64,000 nt of DNA from JAEUTH01 sp044230205 (GCA_044230205.1 JBGARN010000002.1:1-64000), one strand, 5' to 3'. Shown: positions 26,881 to 36,731, counted from the stretch's first letter. The notes: generated from the letters alone by a model not told the origin. Numbers and translations: made by a program.

Positions 26881-27822
26881 ATGAAAATTACAGTAGTAGG
26901 AGCCGGTAATGTTGGTGCAACTGTTGCCAATGTTTGTGCTCACAATGAATTAGCAAACGAAGTTATTTTGCTTGACATTAAGGAAGGAATTGCCGAAGGT
27001 AAATCGCTCGACATCTGGCAAACAGCACCCATCAATCTTTACGATACACGTGTAAAAGGTGTAACTAATGATTATGCTGCTACAGCCAATAGTGATGTAG
27101 TTGTTATTACATCGGGCTTACCACGTAAACCCGGCATGAGCCGTGATGACCTGATTGCAACTAATGCAGGTATAGTTCGTTCAGTAACTGAAAATATTAT
27201 TAAGTATTCTCCAAATACTATCATAATAGTGGTTTCCAATCCGCTTGATGTGATGACTTACTGTGCTTATCTCACTGCCAAACTGCCTGCCAATAAAGTA
27301 TTCGGTATGGCCGGTATATTAGACACAGCGCGTTACCGGGCGTTTTTAGCAGAAGCTTTAAATTGTTCTCCGAAAGATATACAGGCTGTTTTAATGGGCG
27401 GACATGGCGATACAATGGTTCCGCTTCCACGTTATACAACAGTTGGTGGTATTCCGGTAACTGAACTGATTGACGAAGCAAAACTGAATGCAATTGTTGA
27501 AAGAACCAAAAAAGGTGGTGGTGAATTAGTAAACCTTATGGGAACATCGGCATGGTATGCACCGGGTGCTGCTGCAGCACAAATGGTTGAAGCGATTGTT
27601 CGCGATCAGCAACGTATTTACCCTGTTTGTGCATGGTTACAGGGAGAATATGGTTTGAAAAATGTTTACTTAGGAGTGCCTGTAAAGTTAGGCCGGAACG
27701 GCATTGAGCAAATCATAGAATTGAAACTGAATGCTGATGAAATGAAACTTGTTAACGATTCGGCAAAAGCAGTTAAGGAAGTAATGGATGTTTTAGATGG
27801 TATGGCTGCTACAGCTAAGTAA
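26881..27822 (+). CDS. mdh: Malate dehydrogenase
   Basis: A 313-residue NAD-dependent enzyme of the LDH/MDH type 3 group that interconverts malate and oxaloacetate in the TCA cycle. The Rossmann motif is GAGNVG (residues 7-12), with the NAD-selective acidic residue in LLDIKEG. The substrate loop is SGLPRKPGMSR with its arginines; the conserved asparagine lies in VVSNPLDVMT; the catalytic histidine lies in MGGHGDTMVPL. The arginine in the mobile loop (LPRKP) marks malate rather than lactate as substrate. The gene is monocistronic and ends at a strong shared terminator (27837-27876). Nothing is unusual in the protein. Confidence 0.96.
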   Translation: MKITVVGAGNVGATVANVCAHNELANEVILLDIKEGIAEGKSLDIWQTAPINLYDTRVKGVTNDYAATANSDVVVITSGLPRKPGMSRDDLIATNAGIVRSVTENIIKYSPNTIIIVVSNPLDVMTYCAYLTAKLPANKVFGMAGILDTARYRAFLAEALNCSPKDIQAVLMGGHGDTMVPLPRYTTVGGIPVTELIDEAKLNAIVERTKKGGGELVNLMGTSAWYAPGAAAAQMVEAIVRDQQRIYPVCAWLQGEYGLKNVYLGVPVKLGRNGIEQIIELKLNADEMKLVNDSAKAVKEVMDVLDGMAATAK

Positions 27823-27836
27823 TTAAACTTAAAGTG

Positions 27837-27876
27837 AAAAAAATCCGTGATACAAAACTGTGTCACGGATTTTTTT
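27837..27876. terminator. Bidirectional terminator between mdh and the DAHP synthase gene
   Basis: A 17-bp stem with one G-U pair (seven A, TCCGTGATAC / GTGTCACGGA, seven T) and a 6-base loop. A- and T-runs flank it on both strands. The right arm overlaps the last codons and the stop of the convergent DAHP synthase gene. Confidence 0.85.
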
Positions 27877-28960
27877 TATTCATTATTTCTGATTGTACCC
27901 GAATAGATTCATCATGAATCTGAATGAGAATATTTTTTACAAAATTTCGGTTAAGTCCCAGTTCATCCGCTTTTAGCAGGCATTGCCTTACAATGCTGCT
28001 CCATCGAATAATCTGAAAAATACTTACCTCACCTGCATCTTTAAGAGCGCCAATTTCTTTAACCAGCTGCATGCGTTCATCCAAAACCTCCAGTAATGAA
28101 CTATCGAGCATGTCAATTTTTTTTCGGATGCTTTCCAAACTCAAGGTAAGCCTTTCATCATCAAAAGTGGATTTGCGCATTTTCAAGCCGCTTACCATTT
28201 CAAAAAGTTGCTGCGGGTTCACCTGTTGTTCAACATCACTTAATGCTTTTGCCGGCTGATAATGAGTTTCAATCATTAAACCCGCCATGTCCAAATCAAT
28301 ACTTTGCTGCGCCACTACAGGTAATAAATGTGTGTTCCCAGCTATATGGCTTATATCACAAATTACCGGCAATTGAGGATGTTGTGTTTTCAACTCGATA
28401 ATTGCTTCCCATCGCGGTGCATTACGGTACTCTGTTTTTTCATAAGTAAAAAACCCGCGATGCACAGCAGCCAGTTTTTTTATGCCGGCTCGTTGTATGC
28501 GCTCCAGGGCTCCAAGCCATAATTGCAAATCGGGGTGCAGGGGATTTTTTACCAGTACAGGAACATCAACACCTTGCAAGGCATCGGCTATTTCCTGAAC
28601 AAAAAAAGGATTTACTGAGGTGCGTGCACCTATCCACAAAAAATCAATGCCGGCATTTAATGCAGCTTCAACATGCTTTGAATTTGCAACTTCGGTAGCA
28701 ACACGCATACCGGTTTGTTGCTTAACGGCTTTAAGCCATGCTAAGCCTTTCTGCCCAACTCCTTCAAATGTTCCGGGGCGGGTGCGCGGTTTCCAAACAC
28801 CGGCACGAAAAATATTATGCGGAAAATTGGTTGCAATAGCTGATGCTGTAAGGAGCAATTGTTCTTCCGACTCTGCACTGCATGGGCCTGCAATTAAAAC
28901 CCTGCTATCGCCTTGCTTCAGCCAATTATCAATTGCATTTATTTCCAGTAGCTCATTCAT
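27863..28960 (-). CDS. Bifunctional DAHP synthase / chorismate mutase
   Basis: A 365-residue fusion. Residues 1-265 are a KDO8P-synthase-like (type I beta) DAHP synthase, with VLIAGPCSAES, FRAGVWKPRTRPGTF and, later, KLAAVHRGFF and the metal-binding CDISHIAG. It condenses PEP and erythrose-4-phosphate, the first step of the shikimate pathway. Residues 275-355 are an AroQ chorismate mutase (SLESIRKKIDMLDSSLLEVLDERMQLVKEIG order, with the conserved Arg, Asp and Lys), which makes prephenate for Phe and Tyr. The mutase domain also serves as an allosteric switch in such fusions. This C-terminal mutase order is characteristic of Bacteroidota. No other aro genes are adjacent. Confidence 0.94.
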   Translation of the reverse strand: MNELLEINAIDNWLKQGDSRVLIAGPCSAESEEQLLLTASAIATNFPHNIFRAGVWKPRTRPGTFEGVGQKGLAWLKAVKQQTGMRVATEVANSKHVEAALNAGIDFLWIGARTSVNPFFVQEIADALQGVDVPVLVKNPLHPDLQLWLGALERIQRAGIKKLAAVHRGFFTYEKTEYRNAPRWEAIIELKTQHPQLPVICDISHIAGNTHLLPVVAQQSIDLDMAGLMIETHYQPAKALSDVEQQVNPQQLFEMVSGLKMRKSTFDDERLTLSLESIRKKIDMLDSSLLEVLDERMQLVKEIGALKDAGEVSIFQIIRWSSIVRQCLLKADELGLNRNFVKNILIQIHDESIRVQSEIMNKKNP

Positions 28961-29078
28961 TATCTGTACGCTTCAATTTCATCTCAATATAATCTCGAAA
29001 GAGTTTTAATAATAGTACTTTTTATTGCAAGAACCAGCATATGTAACGCTCCATTTTAGTCATCAACAATCAAATTTT

Positions 29079-29819
29079 CTACGACCGTCCCTCTTCATTC
29101 AATTTGCCACTCTTCTTCAAAGTGCGCAATAATAAAGCCATTAAAACTGTAGCCCCTAAAACATAACCCTGCCACATAAAGAATTTGTATTCTCCATGAG
29201 TTGCATAATACCGCAATACATCAACAAACAAAAATCCTAAAACTGTGTTTAGAACACCGGTATATTCTCTTCGCAAAACCGTAATCATAGAAAAAGGTAT
29301 AGCTGATTTTACAAACTGTGAAAGCCTGGGAACAAACGCAGGTGCTTTTAATGACCAGTCTAAATATGCCTTTCCAAACTTACGTTCCAAAAAACGCTCT
29401 TCGGCAAACATTATGCGTTCGTAATAGAGCCAGTACATAAGCGATACTATAATAACAAAGTACCAGTTTAACGTATAGATTACTATACCAATCCACATGA
29501 GGTAATTACCAAGGTACAAAGGATGACGAACCACAGAATAAATGCCGGTAGAGTTTAAAGATTCTGCAACCTGCTCTTCGGTATTTCTTCCTGAAGTTCC
29601 TTTGGGAGTTGTTCCAACCGTATAAGCCCGAATCCATTGACCAATAAAACTAACTGCCACCGCTATTGCACCCGTAATTAATTTTTGTTCATCACTTACA
29701 GAACTATAGTCAGTTAAAAATATTACAGGTACTGCAAGCACAAACAAAAAAACCGGCAGCCAGCCCCTTCGTTTAAATAACCAGTTACCATCGCTTTCAA
29801 AAGAATGCAGTAAAGCCAT
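29079..29819 (-). CDS. Isoprenylcysteine carboxyl methyltransferase / PEMT-family membrane methyltransferase
   Basis: A 246-residue polytopic membrane protein. It carries the ICMT/PEMT signature: GIYSVVRHPLYLGNYLMWIG (about 91-110), then paired glutamates followed by ERKFGKAYLDW (about 144-154), which form the SAM and lipid site of these enzymes. Four to six helices surround it. Bacterial members modify small lipids, isoprenoids or phospholipids; the substrate here is unknown. It is divergent from the M1 peptidase gene across a 237-bp region that contains a large inverted repeat. Confidence 0.78.
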   Translation of the reverse strand: MALLHSFESDGNWLFKRRGWLPVFLFVLAVPVIFLTDYSSVSDEQKLITGAIAVAVSFIGQWIRAYTVGTTPKGTSGRNTEEQVAESLNSTGIYSVVRHPLYLGNYLMWIGIVIYTLNWYFVIIVSLMYWLYYERIMFAEERFLERKFGKAYLDWSLKAPAFVPRLSQFVKSAIPFSMITVLRREYTGVLNTVLGFLFVDVLRYYATHGEYKFFMWQGYVLGATVLMALLLRTLKKSGKLNEEGRS

Positions 29820-29921
29820 ATGTTGTATTTCAGTTTATTGTTGCAATATGGAAATTGATAACCGGGATAAATGTGCAATGAAATTGCTGTATATGTTTTA
29901 TTACAACTTTCCTACCGATCA

Positions 29922-29978
29922 TCAACTTTGAATAATACAATCTAATTGCATTATTGCAGCAAATTAAATCAAAGTTGA
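29922..29978. repeat. Composite inverted repeat in a divergent intergenic region
   Basis: The outer arms TCAACTTTGA and TCAAAGTTGA are perfectly complementary over 10 bp. Inside lies a second hairpin, AATAATACAAT / ATTGCATTATT (one mismatch), with a 3-base loop. Together they can form a two-level cruciform. It sits between the divergent methyltransferase and M1 peptidase genes, away from any gene end, so a regulatory role is more likely than termination. TTAATTAA and GTTTAAAC palindromes follow directly. Confidence 0.55.
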
Positions 29979-30032
29979 CGGTTAATTAAAGTTTAAACAA
30001 AATCAGCATACATTCTTATCTTTTTTGAAATT

Positions 30033-30040
30033 TACATTTG
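30033..30040 (+). promoter_or_regulatory. -7 element of the M1 peptidase gene
   Basis: TACATTTG is an exact TAnnTTTG match, 16 bases before the ATG at 30057. No TTG is found at the right distance upstream, so the promoter may depend on an activator. Confidence 0.4.
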
Positions 30041-30056
30041 ATTTATTTACCACTTT

Positions 30057-31937
30057 ATGAATTTTAAGCTGCTATTGACTTTTTCTGTTCTTACTGTGTT
30101 TTCAAGTACGATTTTAGGACAAAACACTGAGCTTCCGCAAAATAAAAACTATCGCAATGCCATTAAAAATAAAACCCGTAGCGCTGATGGCAAACCTGGT
30201 ATAAATTACTGGACCAATTTTGCTGAGTACGATATAAATGTAGAAGTAATTCCGCATGAAAAAATCGTTAAAGGATCAGCAACCATTTTGTATTACAACA
30301 ATTCTCCTGATACGCTGAACAAGCTCGTTTTAAGATTATTGCAAAATGTTCACAAACCTACCATGCCACGCAATGATAATGTTGACGCGGCATATCTTAC
30401 GGATGGGATAACTATTGAGAAGTTGCTGATTAATAATGCGCCAAATGAATGGAATAAGAATAATGAAGATGTGCGCACCCTGCATAATCTAAATCTTGCG
30501 CAACCGGTTTTGCCAAAAACAACTGTTACCTTATATGTAGAATGGCATTATAAACTAAATTTTACAAGTAATAATGTTCGCGAAGGAATGATAGACAGTA
30601 ACAGTTTTTTTATTGCGTATTGGTATCCGCGCTTAAGTGTTTATGATGATGCAGATGGCTGGGATTTAATACAACACTCCGAGCAGGCTGAGTTTTACAA
30701 CGATTTTGGAAACTACAATGTGAAAATAAAGGTGCCGGGTGACTATATGGTTTTGGCTACAGGCCAATTGCAAAATGCCAGTGATGTACTCAATGCAAAT
30801 GTAGCAGCACGCATTGAAGAAGCTTTGAACAACAACGATATTAACCTTTGCGTTTTAAAAGAAGATTTACGTGCAAAAACAGTTACTGTGCCGAATGCTT
30901 TTAATACCTGGCATTACCTTGCTGATACCGTTACTGATTTTGCATTCGGAATTTCAAACCACTATTTGCTGGACGCTGCCAGCGCTTTGATTGATACATC
31001 GAGCGGCAAAAGGGTTTTAATACTGGTAGCTTACGACACATCAGCCGTTAATTACAAGCAAGTGTGCAAATGGTCTCAACAGTCTATAAATTATCTTAAC
31101 TGGCAGATGCCCGCTGTGCAGTTTCCTTATAGTAATATTTCTGTTTTCCAGGGTAATTCGTTTATGGAGTATCCAATGCTGGTAAATGATATGGAAGAGG
31201 AAGACATTAATGATATGCAATCAACCACCCTGCATGAAATTGCTCACAGTTACTTTCCGTTTCTTACCGGTATTAACGAAACGCGTTATGCATTTATGGA
31301 TGAAGGCTGGGTAACTTTTTTTGAATTATTGGGCAATACCGCCTGCTTCAATCAAAAAAATGGTGACAAATTGTGGGCAGCCTATTACTGTAAACTACAG
31401 CGGGGTGCAATTAATACACCTATCATGAGCTATTCATACGAACTTGTTGATAATTATGGATTCAACTCTTATGGCAAGCCGGCCTTAGCTTATTATACGC
31501 TGATGAATTTTTTGGGTGAGGAAAAATTTAAAACATGCCTTCATGAGTACATCAAACGGTGGCAGCACAGGCATCCGCTACCTTATGATTTCTTCAACAC
31601 GTTTAACAATGTAAGCAAACAAGATTTGAATTGGTTTTGGCAAAACTGGTTTTTTAAGTTTAATTATTTTGATGTAGGTATTGATACTGTAAAAGCAACC
31701 GGTAACAAATATGCAATTGTCCTTGAAAATACAGGCGGGCTGGCTGTACCCATCAATCTTGAAATTACGTTTACTGATGGCACTACAATGATGCTTGCCC
31801 AAAAATGCGATGTATGGAAAACCAAAAAAACAGTGGTGATAGAAAAAGTATTTTCTAAAAAAATTAAACAAGTAAAACTGGATAATGGAATTTATCCCGA
31901 TGCTGATAAAAACAATGATATTATAAAGTTGAACTAA
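30057..31937 (+). CDS. M1 family zinc aminopeptidase-like metallopeptidase
   Basis: A 626-residue secreted peptidase with a signal peptide ending STILGQ. The zinc site is complete: HEIAHSYF (H393, E394, H397) and the third ligand E416 exactly 18 residues on, in MDEGW, the gluzincin pattern. The exopeptidase GxMEN motif, which binds the substrate N-terminus, is not standard; the equivalent position reads NSFMEYPMLV. It therefore resembles the diverged M1-like peptidases of Bacteroidota more than PepN. It probably trims peptides in the periplasm or outside the cell. It is followed 63 bp on by tmk. Confidence 0.87.
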   Translation: MNFKLLLTFSVLTVFSSTILGQNTELPQNKNYRNAIKNKTRSADGKPGINYWTNFAEYDINVEVIPHEKIVKGSATILYYNNSPDTLNKLVLRLLQNVHKPTMPRNDNVDAAYLTDGITIEKLLINNAPNEWNKNNEDVRTLHNLNLAQPVLPKTTVTLYVEWHYKLNFTSNNVREGMIDSNSFFIAYWYPRLSVYDDADGWDLIQHSEQAEFYNDFGNYNVKIKVPGDYMVLATGQLQNASDVLNANVAARIEEALNNNDINLCVLKEDLRAKTVTVPNAFNTWHYLADTVTDFAFGISNHYLLDAASALIDTSSGKRVLILVAYDTSAVNYKQVCKWSQQSINYLNWQMPAVQFPYSNISVFQGNSFMEYPMLVNDMEEEDINDMQSTTLHEIAHSYFPFLTGINETRYAFMDEGWVTFFELLGNTACFNQKNGDKLWAAYYCKLQRGAINTPIMSYSYELVDNYGFNSYGKPALAYYTLMNFLGEEKFKTCLHEYIKRWQHRHPLPYDFFNTFNNVSKQDLNWFWQNWFFKFNYFDVGIDTVKATGNKYAIVLENTGGLAVPINLEITFTDGTTMMLAQKCDVWKTKKTVVIEKVFSKKIKQVKLDNGIYPDADKNNDIIKLN

Positions 31938-32000
31938 TTGAATAAAGCTAAAGCTCAACAACGCATTTTATTTTAATACATTCGCTCACAGATCATTCAT

Positions 32001-32642
32001 ATGAAAAAGAATTTATTCATTGCTTTTGAAGGCATTGACGGAAGTGGTAAAAGCACGCAGGTAAAATTGTTGTCCTACAATTTGAAAAATGCCGGCTATA
32101 AAGTATATGTTACCTGTGAGCCAACCGATGGGCCTATCGGTAAAATGATACGTGATATTTTCATCCATAAAATGGAAGCTGATCATCGTACCATTGCCGG
32201 TTTATTTGTTGCCGACCGTTTGGATCATTTGCTTAATAAAACAAATGGCGTTTTAAAAAAGCTTGAAGAAGGTTATACGGTAATTACCGATCGATATTAT
32301 TTTTCATCCTACGCTTATCATGGAGCGCATATGGATATGAAATGGGTTATTGATGCCAATGCCATGAGTGCCGAATTATTGCGGCCTGATCTTAACATCT
32401 ATCTTGATATTGACCCTGAAGCCAGCATGGACCGTCTTCACAGCGATCGCCCTTCACTGGAGCTTTTTGAAAACGTGGAGAACTTAAAAATTGTACGCAA
32501 CAAATACCACGAAGCTATTGAATTGCTCAGGCACGAAGAAAAAGTTTTCATGTTGGATGCTCACCGTGCTCCTCATATTATTGCATCTGAAATATGGAAT
32601 GAAGTATCGCAGCTTTTGGTTGAAACCGGGAAACATGGTTAA
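32001..32642 (+). CDS. tmk: Thymidylate kinase
   Basis: A 213-residue dTMP kinase that makes dTDP for DNA synthesis. The P-loop is FEGIDGSGKST (residues 8-18), the dTMP-binding DRY-type motif lies in VITDRYYFSSYAYHGA, and the preceding CEPTDGPIGKMIRD segment carries the conserved Glu and Arg residues. The LID region (RLHSDRPSLELFE) is short, with an arginine, as in many bacterial enzymes. Length is normal. It is probably read with the M1 peptidase gene but is functionally separate. Confidence 0.95.
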   Translation: MKKNLFIAFEGIDGSGKSTQVKLLSYNLKNAGYKVYVTCEPTDGPIGKMIRDIFIHKMEADHRTIAGLFVADRLDHLLNKTNGVLKKLEEGYTVITDRYYFSSYAYHGAHMDMKWVIDANAMSAELLRPDLNIYLDIDPEASMDRLHSDRPSLELFENVENLKIVRNKYHEAIELLRHEEKVFMLDAHRAPHIIASEIWNEVSQLLVETGKHG

Positions 32643-32723
32643 ATTTCAGTAACCCTATCTATATCAATCTTGATAAAGCTTTGCGCTGCAAGCTCTAAAT
32701 AAGCTGTCTTTATCAAAAGCTAT

Positions 32724-35700
32724 TTATTTTAGTTTTCCTGCAACTACAAAAGTGTTCTTGTATTTACGAACATCACCAGCGGTATTAAATATTTCAGAAT
32801 ATAAAACATAGATGCCGATTTTTGCTTTTTCATTGTCAAGGTTTATTCCATTCCAGCTTAGGGTAGCATCCTCACCAACCAATACATTCCTAGCAACATA
32901 TTGTATAACACGACCGCGCGAATCAAAAACTGTGGCATTTACCACCAGCCCCGGTTCATTAAAGTGATATCGTATACTTAAAACGTCATTATATCCATCC
33001 TCATCAGGTGAAAAAACCCGGGGGATAATTTCAATATTTTCATTTCCACTTCCTGCTTCCATTGCTTGCGAATTTTTGTAGGCAGGTGTTGCAAAACCAA
33101 TGGTTTGCGCAGCGCTTTGCCAATTCGTACTGTCCTGTGTAGGCCGGGTAAAACTAAGTCGCTCTAACGAAACCCCTTCTGCATCATTTATCAGCGGGTA
33201 ATGAAATTTATCTGAATACCTGAACTGGTCAATCCTTTTAAAATTTTCATTCAGCAATACAACTTTTCCTTCATCATCATTAAAGGTTGGGAGATTTATT
33301 GCTTTAATAATTCTGTTAGGATTGGGGGTGCTGTATCGTAACTTAATATCATCAGGGTTTTCAGTAATCGCTAAATAGTCGCCCGGGAAAAGCAGCAAAT
33401 TGTCTGAAGTAATTTCATAAATATCATTTAAGGTGTCTGTTGCCAAATCAGCATTGGCTATTTTTAATCCCCGCAAATCAAAAATTTTATTGGAATTGTT
33501 ATACAATTCCACAAAATCGTACCCACCACTATATGGATTAAATAATATTTCATTGATCAGCAAATCTGCGTCAGTTGCTGTATCAGCAATTGCAACTTGT
33601 ACTGTTGTAGCACTATTAATTAAATTACCGCTGCAGTCTTTCAGATTACTAACTGTTAGAGTATAGGTAATGTTTTTCTGAAAAGTACCGGCAAACTGCA
33701 GAATTACAAAATCAGCATACGGGTTAGTAGCTGCAAAAGCTGGTGAGCCTATACCCTGATCCAGACTGTAATTCTGCTCCAGCGATAATGTGCTTTCATC
33801 CATAGCTTCGTTAAAAAACAACATAATAGTCTGCGGGTCGTAGATGTAAGCCTTTTTGATTAATGGCGCTTCACTGTCAAAGTATATTCCATTTATACTA
33901 TTGATGTTTCCGGGAGTACCGCCAATTACAGAATTGGAAGCAGACCAGTTATCACCAGTAGGGCATGGAAAATTCTGATCAATGCGCTCCAGTGAATAAC
34001 CATTGCTGGTTTTATCAGGATCATGATACCAGCTGTCAGAATAATTCACTTCATCAATTTTCTGATTGTTGTTATCGTACAAGGTAAGGTTGTCTCCTGA
34101 GTTATTCAATGATGGAAATAATCCAATACCAATTGCGTTACCGAATACCGATAAATCGGCAACGTTGGAAGTGCTGCATATAATAAGGTAACTGCCCGGA
34201 GTAAGCGTTAAATTCTGGCAGGGCCCGCTACTGCCTGATGCATCATGTAAAGTCCAATCAGTTAGATTTAAATTTTTCGAACTTCGGTTATAAATCTCAA
34301 CATACTCTGCATTAGGCAAGCCCAGCAAATCAGTTGGCGCAGCCATAATTTCATTAAAGATGATATCACCTGGCAAAGCGCTAACCGGAGCAAACCAGGT
34401 AAATGTGGCTGAACTGTTTGAAGCTATAATCCCGTCATTAATCCCGGTAACATTATTTATAACCACCGTATTAAGCAAAGCATCAGTAAAGTTTGTGGTA
34501 AAAGTTAAATGCACTATTGATGAATCAATACCATCACGTAACACAGTTAAAGGATTGCCAATACCATTGTTAACAACATAGTTTGCCGTATCTTCTGCAC
34601 TGAGTTGCTGCACAGGCATTGAGAATTTTATATCAATTGCATTCTGAGAAATTACTGTTACACTGTTAATTATTGGCAATTCAAACTGGAAAACAGAGGT
34701 GGATCCTGCAGCAAGCAGGTTACCTGAACAATCTGCTATGCCATTAAAAGAAATAGTATAGAGGATGCCTGCCTGAAATGGAATTGCAAATTGCAGAATA
34801 ACTCTGTCAGAATAGGGTAATGCATTAGCCAATATCGGAACTCCTATTCCATTGTCAACTGAATAATTGTTTACATTGGAAAGGGTTGCAACATCCATGG
34901 ATTCGTTAAAAACAACTGTAACAGATTGTAAAATAACATTTACCGTATTGGTAATAATGGGAGGCGTTGTATCGGTGATAACTGAATTGATGCTGTTAAT
35001 CGTTCCGGGTGTGCCACCAATAATCGCAGCTGATGCTGCCCAGTTAATCAATGTAGGACATGGAAAATTTTTATCAATGCGCTCTAATGAATATCCATTA
35101 CTTATTTTAGTTGAATCCTGATACCAGGTTTCATCATAAGCAACATGATTAATTTCAAGGGTAGTACTATCATAAAGCGACAGGTTGTCGCCAGTATTAT
35201 TTAATGATGGAAATGAACTAACCCCAATGGTATTTCCAAAAGCTGATAATGCTGTTACATTACTGTTGCTGCACACTATGATGAAACTATCGGGAGCAAG
35301 AATGATGTTGGGAAATGCTCCGCTGCTTCCCGTTGCATCATGCAATGTCCATTTAAACAAATTCAGGTTTTTTGAACTGCGGTTAAATAGTTCCACATAC
35401 TCTGCATTGGGCAACCCTAATGAGCCTGTAGGGGCAGCCATAATTTCATTAATGATAATGTCGTTTGGAGCAGCAACCACCGGAGCGAACCACGTAAAAG
35501 TTCCAGTGGTATTTGGTGATACCATTATGTTATTTACACTACTAATATTATTTACGGTAAGTGTGTTAAGCAAAGCATCTGTAAAATTGGTGGTGAAAGT
35601 GAGATGTACCAGTGAAGAATCTGAAGCATCGCGAATTGCAACTGTCGGATTTCCTATACTATTGTTTACAGCATAATTGGTAAGATTCTCAGCACTGGCC

Positions 35701-36731
35701 AGCTGCAATTCTTCCGTAAATTTTACATCTATCATATTCTGGCTTGTAACTGTAATGTTGCTGATTTTTGGCGGGGAATAAATATAGACTGCCGTATTGC
35801 CTGCGGTTATAATATTACCTGCCACATCTTCTACATTGGTAACAGTAACCGTATAGGTGGTATCGATAATAAAACTATTGCCAAAGCTAAGGTGTATCAA
35901 GGCATTGTTTACAATATCAATTGCTGCAGTTGTCGCTATTCCGATTCCTTTGTCAACAGAATAGTTATTTAAGGTTTGTGAAGTAAATGGATCAACAGGT
36001 TCATTAAACAAAACATCAAGCGTGTTGATACTCGTTGCAGTTGCACTCACTAACTGCGGAGGAATGTTATCAGTAATTATCGGCCCGGCATAAATGCTGT
36101 CGAAATAATGCTTACTGAAAAAACTTGCTGTTGATTGAGTAACACTAATTCCAAAAAATTGGGATGAAGTGTAGGTATTATCGCTTACTGTTCCTTCAAC
36201 ACTTACTACCGGGGTTGCATTTGCCACAGAATCATTTAGAGTCCACAATCCCGAAGCATCACGCGTAACTTTAATCTTTACAATATTATTAGATGAACTT
36301 GAAATACGTCCGTCCGCTCCGTCAATTATTTTTGTTGCGGTTCCAATATCGTTTCTGAATAAACTCACCTCGTCTGGCGTTCCGCCTATTCTAACAAAAT
36401 AACCGCTTGACAAATTATTGATATCAGCAACATCGGATATTAAAAACACATCAGTATAATTAGCACCTGATGTTGCAAACTTAAGGTTTACAAAAATTTC
36501 CCACTGTGCATTTAGTGCCGTTGCTGAAGGTGTACTCAGGTAAAAAGTTGATCCGGCAACCGTATTGGATGATTGCAGCTGCAAAGAAGGATTTACAATA
36601 AATGAAGCAACATCACCTGACCATACTGGATTAGCAGTAAAATCTCCATCGTCAAAATTCTCAATAAGCTGAGCTTTGCTGTTAAAACAATACAACACTA
36701 ACAATATAAAAAACATCAATACTTGCTTCAT
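32724..36731 (-). CDS. Large modular surface protein with Ig-like and lamin-tail domains
   Basis: A protein of 1335 residues from the start chosen here (MKQVLMFFILLVLYCF, a signal peptide ending SKAQ). The order is: an N-terminal concanavalin-like domain (about 20-215); two modules, each made of two Big_5-like domains (opening with patterns such as TLDVLFNEPVD) plus a lamin-tail domain (INEIMAAPTG...NAEYVELFNRSSKNLN...GYSLERID); a final Ig-like and lamin-tail pair; and a C-terminal FlgD-like/T9SS-type domain (RVFSPDEDGYNDVLSIRY...NTFVVAGKLK). The two modules are close paralogues, a sign of internal duplication. Such proteins are surface adhesins or enzyme scaffolds of unknown ligand. The promoter at 36760-36788 excludes the in-frame ATG at 36788. 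Confidence 0.85.
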   Translation of the reverse strand: MKQVLMFFILLVLYCFNSKAQLIENFDDGDFTANPVWSGDVASFIVNPSLQLQSSNTVAGSTFYLSTPSATALNAQWEIFVNLKFATSGANYTDVFLISDVADINNLSSGYFVRIGGTPDEVSLFRNDIGTATKIIDGADGRISSSSNNIVKIKVTRDASGLWTLNDSVANATPVVSVEGTVSDNTYTSSQFFGISVTQSTASFFSKHYFDSIYAGPIITDNIPPQLVSATATSINTLDVLFNEPVDPFTSQTLNNYSVDKGIGIATTAAIDIVNNALIHLSFGNSFIIDTTYTVTVTNVEDVAGNIITAGNTAVYIYSPPKISNITVTSQNMIDVKFTEELQLASAENLTNYAVNNSIGNPTVAIRDASDSSLVHLTFTTNFTDALLNTLTVNNISSVNNIMVSPNTTGTFTWFAPVVAAPNDIIINEIMAAPTGSLGLPNAEYVELFNRSSKNLNLFKWTLHDATGSSGAFPNIILAPDSFIIVCSNSNVTALSAFGNTIGVSSFPSLNNTGDNLSLYDSTTLEINHVAYDETWYQDSTKISNGYSLERIDKNFPCPTLINWAASAAIIGGTPGTINSINSVITDTTPPIITNTVNVILQSVTVVFNESMDVATLSNVNNYSVDNGIGVPILANALPYSDRVILQFAIPFQAGILYTISFNGIADCSGNLLAAGSTSVFQFELPIINSVTVISQNAIDIKFSMPVQQLSAEDTANYVVNNGIGNPLTVLRDGIDSSIVHLTFTTNFTDALLNTVVINNVTGINDGIIASNSSATFTWFAPVSALPGDIIFNEIMAAPTDLLGLPNAEYVEIYNRSSKNLNLTDWTLHDASGSSGPCQNLTLTPGSYLIICSTSNVADLSVFGNAIGIGLFPSLNNSGDNLTLYDNNNQKIDEVNYSDSWYHDPDKTSNGYSLERIDQNFPCPTGDNWSASNSVIGGTPGNINSINGIYFDSEAPLIKKAYIYDPQTIMLFFNEAMDESTLSLEQNYSLDQGIGSPAFAATNPYADFVILQFAGTFQKNITYTLTVSNLKDCSGNLINSATTVQVAIADTATDADLLINEILFNPYSGGYDFVELYNNSNKIFDLRGLKIANADLATDTLNDIYEITSDNLLLFPGDYLAITENPDDIKLRYSTPNPNRIIKAINLPTFNDDEGKVVLLNENFKRIDQFRYSDKFHYPLINDAEGVSLERLSFTRPTQDSTNWQSAAQTIGFATPAYKNSQAMEAGSGNENIEIIPRVFSPDEDGYNDVLSIRYHFNEPGLVVNATVFDSRGRVIQYVARNVLVGEDATLSWNGINLDNEKAKIGIYVLYSEIFNTAGDVRKYKNTFVVAGKLK

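Noticed and set aside
32670..32716. TTGATAAAG / CTTTATCAA inverted repeat after tmk as a terminator
   Set aside because: The arms are AT-rich, the loop is 29 bases and no uridine tract follows directly.
35185..35676. Long open frame (163 codons) on the plus strand opposite the lamin-tail gene
   Set aside because: It mirrors the repetitive codons of the minus-strand gene, recurs in similar form over the duplicated module (34360-34581) and has no family features.
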